A DNA stretch of 64,000 nucleotides from an uncultured Paracoccaceae bacterium. Its GTDB lineage: Bacteria; Pseudomonadota; Alphaproteobacteria; Rhodobacterales; Rhodobacteraceae. Shown here piece by piece: positions 8,664 to 16,569 of this stretch. The stretch spans positions 124,001-188,000 of the forward strand of contig CANMKB010000004.1 of NCBI GenBank assembly GCA_947498415.1, in the 5' to 3' direction. The position numbers and the translations under genes are program-made. The number at the start of each line of letters is the position of its first letter. Within the stretch, counting starts at the first letter, position 1. A model generated the notes under the pieces. That model saw only the letters and a program-made list of their open reading frames with translations, searched no databases and was not told the DNA's origin.

Positions 8664-10108
8664 GCCCGCCAGAACTGAGGCGTTAGCATCGCATAGACGG
8701 CCAGCAGTTCTAGCCGGCCAATCAGCATGCCAATGGTCAGCAACCATTTTGCTGTATCGTTCAATGTGCTGAAGTTACCGGCAGGGCCAATCGTCTCCCC
8801 CAGCCCCGGCCCGATGTTCGCAATCGCAGCTGCCGCCCCAGACAGGGATGTCACGAAGTCCAACCCTGTCAGGCCCAGCAATACAGCCAAGACACCAAGC
8901 GTGACGATGAAAAATACAAAGAACACCATAACAGAGTTCAGAACATCCTCGCCCACCACACGTCCATTATAGCGCGGCGAAAAGATACCACTGGGGCTGT
9001 GGATCTTCTGGATCTGAACCTTGATCGCAGAAAACAGCAATTGGTAACGGAAGATCTTAATCGAACAGGCAGTTGACCCAGCGCATCCGCCAATCAAGCC
9101 GATGAAAAAGAACAACGAGACCAGAAAGCCACCCCACACCATATAGTCGGCGCTGGCATAGCCCGTGCCTGTTGTCAGCGACGTGACATTGAACAAGGCC
9201 TGACGAAACGCAGGTTCAAAGTCTTTTTCTTGTGCAAAGGTGAGAACGGCAGAGGTGGTGACCACCAAAACCGTAATGGTCGCGAAAAACGTTAAGACCT
9301 GACGGTCTTTTAACAGGGGTACCGCAGCCCCGTTAACGAGTTGAACATATCTGACAAACGGCAGCGCCGCGAGCAGCATAAAGACAGACCCAACGTATTC
9401 CCCGGCCCCTTTAAAGGCGCCGAAAGACGCGTCATAGTTGGCAAACCCGCCGGTCGCAATTGTTGTAAAAGCGTGGACTGTGGCATCAAATGGGTTCATC
9501 CCAACCATGAGATAGGCCAAGAAACAGGTGAACGTCAACGTGACATAAATCACCGAGATCTGCCCTGAAATCGCTGTGGCGCGTGGAAGAATTTTCCCAA
9601 AAGTATCAAAGCCTTCGGATCGGAAGATCTGCATACCGCCGACGCGCAGCTCCGGCAAAAACACCATGGCCACAACAATAATACCGATACCACCCAACCA
9701 TTGCAGAATGCCTCGCCACAGCAGCAGCCCCTTGGGCATGTCATCTAGGCCGGTCATCACGGTTGATCCGGTGGTGGTCAGCCCTGACATGGCCTCAAAG
9801 AAGGCATCCACAAAACGTGCTTCGGTTTCGCCCAGCATAAAGGGCAGTGCGCCAAACAATGGCAACGCCAGCCAAACACCTGTGGTTAACAAAAAGGTCT
9901 GCTGAAGGCTTAGGCCCGGTCGGTTCCCACTTTGGCATGACAAGGACACCAAACCGCCGATCAAGATCGTGAGAACCGCAGACTGAAGAAACGCCGGCCA
10001 GTGCCCCCGCCCCTCGACCATATCAAGGGCCATCGGCACCAGCATGGTCAGGCCAAGCATCGCCACCAAAAGGCCGATCACATATCCTACGGGTCTAAGA
10101 TCAAACAT
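8660..10108 (-). CDS. trkH: Trk-type potassium uptake membrane subunit TrkH
   Basis: A 482-residue polytopic inner-membrane protein with about ten hydrophobic segments and the four selectivity-filter-like loops of the SKT superfamily, seen at GLTTTGSTV, TTIATGGFANYD, SLTTGTGY and NIGPGLG. WRGILQWLGGIGIIV is also family-typical. It moves K+ together with the NAD-binding TrkA, which is not encoded nearby. It terminates on the same TTAA as threonine aldolase. Confidence 0.95.
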   Translation of the reverse strand: MFDLRPVGYVIGLLVAMLGLTMLVPMALDMVEGRGHWPAFLQSAVLTILIGGLVSLSCQSGNRPGLSLQQTFLLTTGVWLALPLFGALPFMLGETEARFVDAFFEAMSGLTTTGSTVMTGLDDMPKGLLLWRGILQWLGGIGIIVVAMVFLPELRVGGMQIFRSEGFDTFGKILPRATAISGQISVIYVTLTFTCFLAYLMVGMNPFDATVHAFTTIATGGFANYDASFGAFKGAGEYVGSVFMLLAALPFVRYVQLVNGAAVPLLKDRQVLTFFATITVLVVTTSAVLTFAQEKDFEPAFRQALFNVTSLTTGTGYASADYMVWGGFLVSLFFFIGLIGGCAGSTACSIKIFRYQLLFSAIKVQIQKIHSPSGIFSPRYNGRVVGEDVLNSVMVFFVFFIVTLGVLAVLLGLTGLDFVTSLSGAAAAIANIGPGLGETIGPAGNFSTLNDTAKWLLTIGMLIGRLELLAVYAMLTPQFWRA

Positions 10109-10156
10109 TATTTGCAGGGTTGGCTTGGGGATGCGCTGGTGTCAACCGCAGAAAGC

Positions 10157-10546
10157 TTAGTTGACTTCACCAAAATATCGAAGCGCTTCTGTGCGTTGGC
10201 GTGTCTCACGTTCCAGGCAGCTTGAATACAACAAAGGCTGAAGGCTGCCACCCCGGGCAATGGTGCTTTCCAAAGCGCAGGCTTTGTCTCGAAAATCAAT
10301 CCAAGCGCGTTGTGCATCGCGCAGCATCGTTGCAGCTGGCGTATCACCGTTTTCGATGTATTCATCCTGCGCTTTGGCTTGTGACATCGCCAGTTTATAG
10401 GCCAAGTTCAGCTCTTCATCTGCCAAAGCATAGGCCTGATGCGCACAATGGTTCATCGCTTGCTGCGTCATCGCGTTGTCGCAATCAATATCATCGCTCA
10501 AAGCGGGTGTGGCCGCGCAAACGGCCATCAGGATGAAGCGTTTCAT
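10157..10546 (-). CDS. Secreted LprI-like (DUF1311) protein
   Basis: A 129-residue protein with a short signal peptide (MKRFILMAVCAATPALS) and four conserved cysteines in the pattern IDCDNAMTQQAMNHCA, RDKACALE and YSSCLERETRQRT. This is the DUF1311/LprI family, some members of which inhibit lysozyme. It lies six bases behind folE2 on the same strand and is probably co-transcribed with it. A role in envelope protection is inference. Confidence 0.82.
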   Translation of the reverse strand: MKRFILMAVCAATPALSDDIDCDNAMTQQAMNHCAHQAYALADEELNLAYKLAMSQAKAQDEYIENGDTPAATMLRDAQRAWIDFRDKACALESTIARGGSLQPLLYSSCLERETRQRTEALRYFGEVN

Positions 10547-10552
10547 GTAAGG

Positions 10553-11653
10553 TCAGCCAACGTGGAACAAAGTGGTGAACAGCTTTGGATCAATCGAGCC
10601 TGATACAAAGGTATCGCCTTCGGTTAGGATGGATACCGCATCATGGCTGTGCAAGCTTTCCTGATGGCTTGCGATGACGCGGAAGTCGCCAATGCGAGGG
10701 TCTTGTTGCAGTTCGTGACAGAACAAACGCGCCGCATCTTCAACAAAGATAGGGTTTGCCGCGTTGAGTTCTGCAAAGGCCTGTTCGTCCTCGCGTTTCA
10801 CCATAACCTGCGTTTCAGTTGGCACCGCACGACGGGCCATGTTGATCAGGTCTTCAAACCACAATTTTTGCATGGGCTTTGTCACAACCGAAATCCGCGC
10901 GACAGAGCGCTGGGAATGCGGTGTGGCCAGTTGACCGCGCGATTGGCGGGCATGTTCTGACAGTTCCAATGAACATGGGCAGGTCGATGAATACACATAG
11001 TCAAGATGCATGATCTTTAGCGGATTGCCGTCGATCTCGACCTTTTCCATCGCGATATCGTAGTACTGATACCCGTTTAGTCCCGACCGCAAGGAAGGGA
11101 TTTGCATAGGGTAGCGAATGCGCATTTGAATGCGGGCATCAAAGCTTTCAAGGTCTGCTTGGTAATCACGCAACGCGTGTTCCATCACCTCAAAGCTAAA
11201 GGTTTTTTCGGCGTGTTTGTAAAAGGACCGCATGATGCGGGACATGTTGATACCCTTTTTGTCCGCCTCAAGGCTCACCGTGCCAGTGACCGAGGTTTCT
11301 AGGGTAATGTCCGCGCCTTCTTTGGTGCGATACTTAATAGGCAGCCGAAAGTTAGAAATACCCACATGCTGAATTTGCTGTTTGGCACCTTTGATGAGGC
11401 TCGTCGGCCCATTCTGCAAGTCAGGCAGTGTCGCCTTGTAGTCGGCGTCTACCTTAAAGTGTTCGGGGTATTCACGCGAAAGCTCTGGATAATTGGAAAC
11501 CTCGCGCCCTGGCAAAAGCCGTGCAATCGCAGGGTCAAGCTCAGCAATTTCGGTTGGGTCAGCCGTGGCCGCCCATGTCCGTAACTTTTTAAGCGCGTCC
11601 TTTGCATCAGAAGCACTCACTGGGGTCTTTGCCTTCGGAGACTGAATGTTCAT
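10553..11653 (-). CDS. folE2: GTP cyclohydrolase FolE2 (type IB)
   Basis: A 366-residue enzyme converting GTP to dihydroneopterin triphosphate, the first step of folate synthesis. FolE2 hallmarks are HVGISNFRLPI (about 96-106), the STCPCS cysteine motif (C225/C227), HSQRS (after about 245) and SHQESLHSHDA near the C-terminus. Type IB enzymes tolerate metals other than zinc and are often induced under zinc limitation; no clear Zur box was recognised here. The upstream gap to the metZ terminator is about 200 bases. Confidence 0.95.
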   Translation of the reverse strand: MNIQSPKAKTPVSASDAKDALKKLRTWAATADPTEIAELDPAIARLLPGREVSNYPELSREYPEHFKVDADYKATLPDLQNGPTSLIKGAKQQIQHVGISNFRLPIKYRTKEGADITLETSVTGTVSLEADKKGINMSRIMRSFYKHAEKTFSFEVMEHALRDYQADLESFDARIQMRIRYPMQIPSLRSGLNGYQYYDIAMEKVEIDGNPLKIMHLDYVYSSTCPCSLELSEHARQSRGQLATPHSQRSVARISVVTKPMQKLWFEDLINMARRAVPTETQVMVKREDEQAFAELNAANPIFVEDAARLFCHELQQDPRIGDFRVIASHQESLHSHDAVSILTEGDTFVSGSIDPKLFTTLFHVG

Positions 11654-11856
11654 AGGCTCACCTATTCGCGTGGTTCACCCTTTTAACCTAGGGCACAGAG
11701 GCGCAAAATACCATTATCGCTCTTTGGATGCTAAATGGCGACATCGTAATCAATCTTAAGTTGAGGTTAAGTGTCGCAACAATCCTCGATTCGAGCAAGG
11801 CACCACTTATGGTTGAAAAACAACGACTTACACGATTGGGTTAAATTTGAAGGAAA

Positions 11857-11882
11857 TTGCCCGCCCAAACGAGGGCGGGCAA
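11857..11882. terminator. Terminator-like hairpin after metZ
   Basis: TTGCCCGCCC and GGGCGGGCAA form a perfect 10-bp stem around AAACGA, starting five bases beyond the metZ stop on the minus strand. The following T-run is short, so it is a strong hairpin but only a moderate intrinsic terminator. Confidence 0.7.
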
Positions 11883-11886
11883 ATAT

Positions 11887-13074
11887 TTACTTCTGTGAAG
11901 CATCCAGTGCCTGCTGGACATCGTCGATCAAATCGTCGGCGTCTTCCAGCCCGACGGAAAAACGGATCAATCCAGGAGAAATTCCAAGATCTGTTTTCTG
12001 CGCGTCGCTTAGGCGTTGGTGCGTGGTCGTGGCAGGATGCGTCGCAATCGACTTTGCATCACCAAGATTGTTGGAAATCACTGGAATCGTAAGGGCGTTC
12101 AGGAATTTGAATGCCGCCTCTTTGCCGCCTTTAACGTCCAACGACAGAACTGTCCCGCCATTCCCAGCCAATTGAGATTGCACCAGCGCATGCTGGGCAT
12201 GATCTTTGAGGCCCGGATAGATCGTGCGCAAAAGTGCACCATGGCCACTAACGGCTTCGGCAATTTTCAAGGCGGTCTCGGCCTGCGCACGCACACGCAA
12301 GTCAATGGTTTCAAGACCCTTCAGCATGATCCAAGCATTGAATGGGCTAAGTGAGCCGCCCGTGTGCTTCATATAAGTTTCCAGCGGACCGCGGATGTAT
12401 TCTTTGGTGCCAATCACAACACCGCCAAGAGCACGGCCTTGGCCGTCAATGTGCTTGGTTGCGGAATAGACGATAACATCAGCGCCCTGCTCTACCGCTT
12501 TGGAGAACACAGGTGTGGAAAAGACATTGTCCACAACAACCTTTGCGCCAACCGCATGTGCGATCTCTGAAACGCCGGCCACGTCAATGACTTCGAGTGT
12601 TGGGTTGGACATGGATTCAAAGAAACAAACTTTGGTGTCAGGGCGCACTGCGGCACGCCATTCATCTAAGTTGGTTCCATCCACAAAGGTCACTTCGACC
12701 CCAAATTTCATCAGGATGTTTTCAAGGATATGCAAACAAGAGCCAAAGAGCGCTTTGGCCGAAACCACGTGATCGCCAGCCTGCACCAATGACATCAGTG
12801 CCCCATTCACAGCTGCCATACCAGACGCCGTAGCAAAGGCATCTTCGGCACCTTCCAGCATTGCGATACGCTGTTCAAACATGGATACCGTCGGGTTGCC
12901 ATAACGTGCGTAGATGAATTCATCTGGGCCGGTTTCGATAAACCTCGCTTCTGCCGCTTCGGCATTGTCGTAAACAAAGCCTTGCGTCAGGAAGATGCCT
13001 TCGCTGACTTCGTTATACTGGCTACGGCGAATGCCACCGTGTACGAGCTTGGTACGGGCCTTCCAATCGCTCAT
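11887..13074 (-). CDS. metZ: O-succinylhomoserine sulfhydrylase
   Basis: A 395-residue Cys/Met-metabolism PLP enzyme making homocysteine directly from an O-acylhomoserine and sulfide. It contains YARYGNPTV (55-63), ATASGMAAV, and the PLP lysine K207 in YSATKHIDGQG. The RGPLETYMKHTGGSLSPFNAW and ATHPATTTHQRL stretches are typical of MetZ rather than cystathionine enzymes. The start at 13074 has AAGGAG seven bases upstream; a longer reading frame runs back through the riboswitch and is not real. Control by SAM is expected from the leader. Confidence 0.93.
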   Translation of the reverse strand: MSDWKARTKLVHGGIRRSQYNEVSEGIFLTQGFVYDNAEAAEARFIETGPDEFIYARYGNPTVSMFEQRIAMLEGAEDAFATASGMAAVNGALMSLVQAGDHVVSAKALFGSCLHILENILMKFGVEVTFVDGTNLDEWRAAVRPDTKVCFFESMSNPTLEVIDVAGVSEIAHAVGAKVVVDNVFSTPVFSKAVEQGADVIVYSATKHIDGQGRALGGVVIGTKEYIRGPLETYMKHTGGSLSPFNAWIMLKGLETIDLRVRAQAETALKIAEAVSGHGALLRTIYPGLKDHAQHALVQSQLAGNGGTVLSLDVKGGKEAAFKFLNALTIPVISNNLGDAKSIATHPATTTHQRLSDAQKTDLGISPGLIRFSVGLEDADDLIDDVQQALDASQK

Positions 13075-13101
13075 TCTTCTCTCCTTCACGCATGATGCGC
13101 A

Positions 13102-13136
13102 TAAAAAAACTCCCACGCAGTCAAGCGTAAGGGAGT
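13102..13136 (-). terminator. Leader terminator between the SAM-II riboswitch and metZ
   Basis: On the minus strand ACTCCC-TT-ACGC, loop TTGACT, GCGT-GGGAGT, then T7. It is a clean intrinsic terminator located after the aptamer and before the metZ ribosome-binding site, so transcription attenuation is possible. Confidence 0.88.
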
Positions 13137-13147
13137 CCTTCCGTCCT

Positions 13148-13213
13148 GACCTCTTTAGCGGCTTATGATGAGTATACTCACCGTGGCCCGCAATCCGGTT
13201 ACAAATCGCCACA
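13148..13213 (-). promoter_or_regulatory. SAM-II riboswitch, long-loop form
   Basis: On the minus strand the P1 arms GTGGC and GCCAC (13208-13212 and 13183-13187) enclose GATTTGTAACCGGATTGC, which matches the conserved SAM-II loop. Downstream, ATAAGCCGCTAAAGAGG corresponds to the conserved pseudoknot strand (AGCTAAAAAGG in the reference aptamer). Between them sits a palindrome, TGAGTATACTCA, lengthening the usual loop. SAM-II precedes methionine-synthesis genes in alphaproteobacteria, which fits metZ. The assignment rests on memory of the family consensus. Confidence 0.88.
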
Positions 13214-13337
13214 TCTGGGATGTACTGTGCAACTTTGCGGCGGTCAACACCGACACGCAAGAGTAACACAGATTTCATCGGCACCGGATTGACCTAAACC
13301 CACCACCAATAAAGGTCTTTATGGTTTTGGATATGGT

Positions 13338-13589
13338 TTATCCACGCGCCAACTGTTGTTGCCGCTTCCCCTCAGCGAAACAAAGGGCATCTGCCTCTGA
13401 TTTGGCCATCTTATCTGGCCAAGAAACCGCATGGTCCCACATCACACGTTCGGCCGTATAAAGTTGACAGCTGACCGCCCCCATTGAGGAGCTGATGGCG
13501 ACGGGTTCTGTTTCAAAGCTTGCGCGAGTGCATCCTGCAAGTCCGACGGAAGTGGCAAGAAGAACCCCCGAAACAACGCTTAACCGCAT
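13338..13589 (-). CDS. Small predicted lipoprotein
   Basis: An 83-residue protein with a lipoprotein signal ending in the lipobox LAGC. The mature part has two cysteines (AVSCQLYTAERVMWDH and ADALCFAEG) and a basic tail. The start at 13589 is preferred because GAGG lies six bases upstream; an ATG four codons earlier lacks a site. No family was recognised. It stands alone between metZ and yciB. Confidence 0.65.
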   Translation of the reverse strand: MRLSVVSGVLLATSVGLAGCTRASFETEPVAISSSMGAVSCQLYTAERVMWDHAVSWPDKMAKSEADALCFAEGKRQQQLARG

Positions 13590-13702
13590 GATAAACCTCA
13601 TATATTATCTAGGAACTTTCTTATAAGAAAGATGCTAGCAAGGAGGCATTCAGCGATACAGGGGATAAATGTTTAATTGATCCCCCCATATGTAAGTGAG
13701 GC

Positions 13703-14305
13703 TTAGGCGTCTTCTTTTTCGATCGCGTATTTGCTGAACAAACCACTTTGGGTCATGAAGAACACAAATACACCTGCGGTTAGGCCAAAGGTTTTGAAGT
13801 ACACCCAGGTGTCTGTGCTTTGGGTCCGCCAAATGATCTCATTCAAAGCGGCCAGCCCAACAAAGAATGCGGTCACGCGTTTGGTCAGGATCATCCAACC
13901 GGCATCTTCCATCGGCAAGACTTCTTCCATCACATACTTGAGATAGCTTTTGCCGCGCAGCAGGCCGAAACCAAGGACACCGCCAAACAAAAGATAGATC
14001 ATTGTGGGCTTCATTTTGAAAAAGCGGTCGTCGTTCAACCAAACAGACAATCCACCAAAGACGGTCACAAGAACGACGGTCGCGATCTGCATCTTTGAGG
14101 CATGCCCTGTCAGCCGCCACAGAAAGAACGTGGACAACACAATCAACGGAATGAACCCTGCTGTGACCAAAATAAAGCCGTCGTAATCTGTCCCGCGAAT
14201 CGTAAAAGTTTGATCCCGCAGCTTTAAATAACCAATGAAAAACAAAACAATCGGCCCAAGCTCGAGCAAAGATTTTAGCATTGGGTTGATTTTCTTTTCA
14301 GACAT
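13703..14305 (-). CDS. yciB: Inner-membrane-spanning protein YciB (septation protein A family)
   Basis: A 200-residue integral membrane protein with about five hydrophobic segments. It begins with LKSLLELGPIVLFFIGY and contains FFKMKPTMIYLLFG and LNEIIWR(T/S)QSTDTWVYFK, the conserved core of the YciB/IspZ family. In enterics YciB supports envelope integrity and was linked to septation. It is followed 37 bases after its start by the convergent-side DMT transporter on the same strand; co-transcription is plausible. Confidence 0.93.
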   Translation of the reverse strand: MSEKKINPMLKSLLELGPIVLFFIGYLKLRDQTFTIRGTDYDGFILVTAGFIPLIVLSTFFLWRLTGHASKMQIATVVLVTVFGGLSVWLNDDRFFKMKPTMIYLLFGGVLGFGLLRGKSYLKYVMEEVLPMEDAGWMILTKRVTAFFVGLAALNEIIWRTQSTDTWVYFKTFGLTAGVFVFFMTQSGLFSKYAIEKEDA

Positions 14306-14342
14306 TTGGTGTTCCTAAAGGTGTTTTGTCAGATGTGGGGCG

Positions 14343-15245
14343 TTATCCGCCGACTTCAACTATCACGGCGCCGAGCGCGATCAAAGCCATCAGCGCAATT
14401 CGCCGCGGGCCCACGGTTTCTTTTAAAAAAATCCAGCCGATGAATGCCGCAAAAACCGCAGAAGTTTCGCGCAAAACAGCCGCTTCACCCACTTTATCAA
14501 GCCGTGTCGCCAACATAATGCCGCCAAAGCTGGCATAGGCAATCAATCCGCCCACAAGACCGCGCAGCAGCAAGGGCCGTATGGGTGGTGGGTGTTCCAT
14601 CCGTCTGTACCGACGCAACGCAATAAAGGGGAACACGAGACCATCAAAAAAGAAAAACCAAGCCAGAAACGTAAACGGATCAGCGGTCGCGCGAATGCCG
14701 TAGGCATCATAGGTCGTGTAAAGCGCAACAAAGCAACCGGTGATAAAAGCCAGCGCAAGTGCCGAACCAAGCGTGTCGCGTTCGGCTTCCAGAAAGATAT
14801 AGTTGTAGATCGCCAGCCCAAATATTCCTGACACCAGTGTTGCGACACCCAGCCATTGCACCGCATTAAAGGTTTCACCGAAAATCAAATAGGCACCGAT
14901 CACTGCAAACAGAGGCCCAGTGCCACGCACAACTGGGTAGACCACCGTGTAGGCGCCCTTGGAATAAGCGTTTGCAAGCAAGAGTTTATATCCGAGATGG
15001 ATGACAAACGCGCCTAGAAAAATCGGCCACATATGCGGCTCGGGCCAAGGCACTACGAAAAAGGCAATCGGCGCCGCAATGCCGCCATAGCTCAGGTCGA
15101 TTGCCCCGCGGGTCAACCAAGGGTCATATTTGCCCTTTTGCAAAGCCCCAAACGCGGCGTGAAGGATTGCTGCCATAATCGCGAGGATCAGAGCGGCGTG
15201 ATGACCGGCCTCTGTTCCTTCTAGGGATATGAGCCAGTCGCTCAC
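14343..15245 (-). CDS. EamA/DMT-family transporter
   Basis: A 300-residue membrane protein with ten predicted hydrophobic segments arranged as two EamA repeats: the first contains YTVVYPVVRGTGPLFAVIGAYLIFGE, the second LRETSAVFAAFIGWIFLKETVGP. The internal duplication and the R-G/E-T motifs are typical of drug/metabolite transporters. The start is a GTG with a poor ribosome-binding site; no better in-frame start is near. The substrate is unknown. Confidence 0.85.
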   Translation of the reverse strand: MSDWLISLEGTEAGHHAALILAIMAAILHAAFGALQKGKYDPWLTRGAIDLSYGGIAAPIAFFVVPWPEPHMWPIFLGAFVIHLGYKLLLANAYSKGAYTVVYPVVRGTGPLFAVIGAYLIFGETFNAVQWLGVATLVSGIFGLAIYNYIFLEAERDTLGSALALAFITGCFVALYTTYDAYGIRATADPFTFLAWFFFFDGLVFPFIALRRYRRMEHPPPIRPLLLRGLVGGLIAYASFGGIMLATRLDKVGEAAVLRETSAVFAAFIGWIFLKETVGPRRIALMALIALGAVIVEVGG

Positions 15246-15254
15246 CTAGACAGG

Positions 15255-15302
15255 CTGGGGGCTAAGCCCCCAGACCCCCTGAGTATTTTTGGAAAGATGA
15301 AG
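15255..15302 (+). repeat. Dispersed palindromic element, copy 3
   Basis: CTGGGGGC-TAA-GCCCCCAG followed by ACCCCCTGAGTATTT and GGAAAGATGAAG. The tail is nearly identical to copy 1. The copy lacks the middle GAAAC/GTTTC hairpin and lies antisense to the flanking genes, between ftsY and the DMT transporter. Confidence 0.7.
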
Positions 15303-15306
15303 CTGA

Positions 15307-16467
15307 TCACTGCACATCAAGGCCGGTCAGGGCCTTGGCAAAGTCATCGGGGTCAAACGCGGCAAGATCATCAATTTTCTCGCCCACGCCAATTGCATGA
15401 ATAGGCAGGCCGAATTTATCCGCCAAAGCCACAAGAACACCGCCTTTGGCCGTGCCATCCAGCTTGGTCATAACCAGGCCGGATACATCTGCAAGCTTTT
15501 GGAAGGTATCAACCTGGTTCAAAGCGTTTTGACCGGTTGTGGCATCCAACACCAATAATGTGTTGTGCGGGGCGCTTTCGTCTTTTTTACGGATCACACG
15601 CACAATCTTTGACAGCTCTTCCATCAAATCCTGACGGTTTTGCAGACGTCCGGCTGTGTCGATCATCAAAAGATCAGAGCCCATTTCCTGAGCTTTGGTC
15701 ATCGCGTCAAAGGCAAGGCTTGCTGGGTCAGACCCTTCTGGGGCGGTCAGCACTGGTACACCCGCGCGATCCCCCCACACTTGGAGCTGTTCAACTGCCG
15801 CAGCGCGGAAGGTATCACCGGCGGCAATGACCACTGATTTTCCAGCGTCTTTGAACTGACTGGCCAGCTTGCCAATGGTTGTGGTTTTGCCAGAGCCATT
15901 TACCCCAACCACCAGCACCACCTGCGGTTTTTGTGGGTAAAGGGGCAGTGGTTTGGCAATCGGGTCCATGATCCGAGTGATCTCATCTGCCAAAAGCTGT
16001 TTAATCTCTTGTGTTGATAGGCGCTTACCAAAGCGACCTTCTGCGATATTGGCAGTCACCCTAAGAGCTGTATCAACCCCCATGTCAGAGGCGATGAGCA
16101 GCTCTTCGAGTTGCTCTAGCATGTCATCATCAAGCTCGCGCTTTACAACGGGCTGCGCTGTGGTGCGACCCGTTAAGCGCCCTAAAAATCCTGGCTTAGC
16201 AGGCGCTTCAGCAGGCTGAGATGTGGGTACCGGTTCAGACTGTGGGGCAGCTTTTTGAGGTTCCGCCGGCGCAGGTTCTGGTGTTTCCTCAGGGACAGGT
16301 TGCTTTGTGACATCCGCAACCGGCTGCGCAGGCTCTGACGTTTCAGGCGCGACAGGAGCGTTTAGCGCTTCGATTTCACCGCCGTCTTCGACAATGGCGT
16401 CCAGCCCCTCTTCCAGCTTTGTGGAAGATTTGAACAGACGATCTTTGAGCTTTGAGAAAAACGCCAT
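15307..16467 (-). CDS. ftsY: Signal recognition particle receptor FtsY
   Basis: A 386-residue protein. An acidic, proline/glutamate-rich A domain (about 20-90) precedes the NG GTPase domain with GVNGSGKTTTIGKLA (G1), DTFRAAAVEQL, DTAGRL (G3) and TKLDGTAKGG (G4). FtsY docks SRP-ribosome complexes at the inner membrane for co-translational insertion. The start at 16467 has GGAGG six bases upstream; the frame extends 11 codons further without support. The upstream gene ends in its own terminator, so ftsY has a separate promoter. Confidence 0.97.
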   Translation of the reverse strand: MAFFSKLKDRLFKSSTKLEEGLDAIVEDGGEIEALNAPVAPETSEPAQPVADVTKQPVPEETPEPAPAEPQKAAPQSEPVPTSQPAEAPAKPGFLGRLTGRTTAQPVVKRELDDDMLEQLEELLIASDMGVDTALRVTANIAEGRFGKRLSTQEIKQLLADEITRIMDPIAKPLPLYPQKPQVVLVVGVNGSGKTTTIGKLASQFKDAGKSVVIAAGDTFRAAAVEQLQVWGDRAGVPVLTAPEGSDPASLAFDAMTKAQEMGSDLLMIDTAGRLQNRQDLMEELSKIVRVIRKKDESAPHNTLLVLDATTGQNALNQVDTFQKLADVSGLVMTKLDGTAKGGVLVALADKFGLPIHAIGVGEKIDDLAAFDPDDFAKALTGLDVQ

Positions 16468-16519
16468 CTGGGCCTCCGGGAAAATTCCTTCAATCCACAT
16501 ATTGCGGATTGACCCAATT

Positions 16520-16546
16520 GAAAAGAGCGGGCACGCGGCCCGCTCT
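16520..16546 (-). terminator. Intrinsic terminator after the NuoE-NuoF fusion gene
   Basis: On the minus strand AGAGCGGGC, loop CGCGT, GCCCGCTCT, followed by TTTTC, 24 bases past the stop codon. Confidence 0.85.
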
Positions 16547-16569
16547 GATCGAAGTGTTTATATATGGCG

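Noticed and set aside
13075..13284. In-frame N-terminal extension of metZ by 70 codons
   Set aside because: It runs through the SAM-II aptamer and its terminator, has no conserved residues, and the ATG at 13074 has a proper ribosome-binding site.
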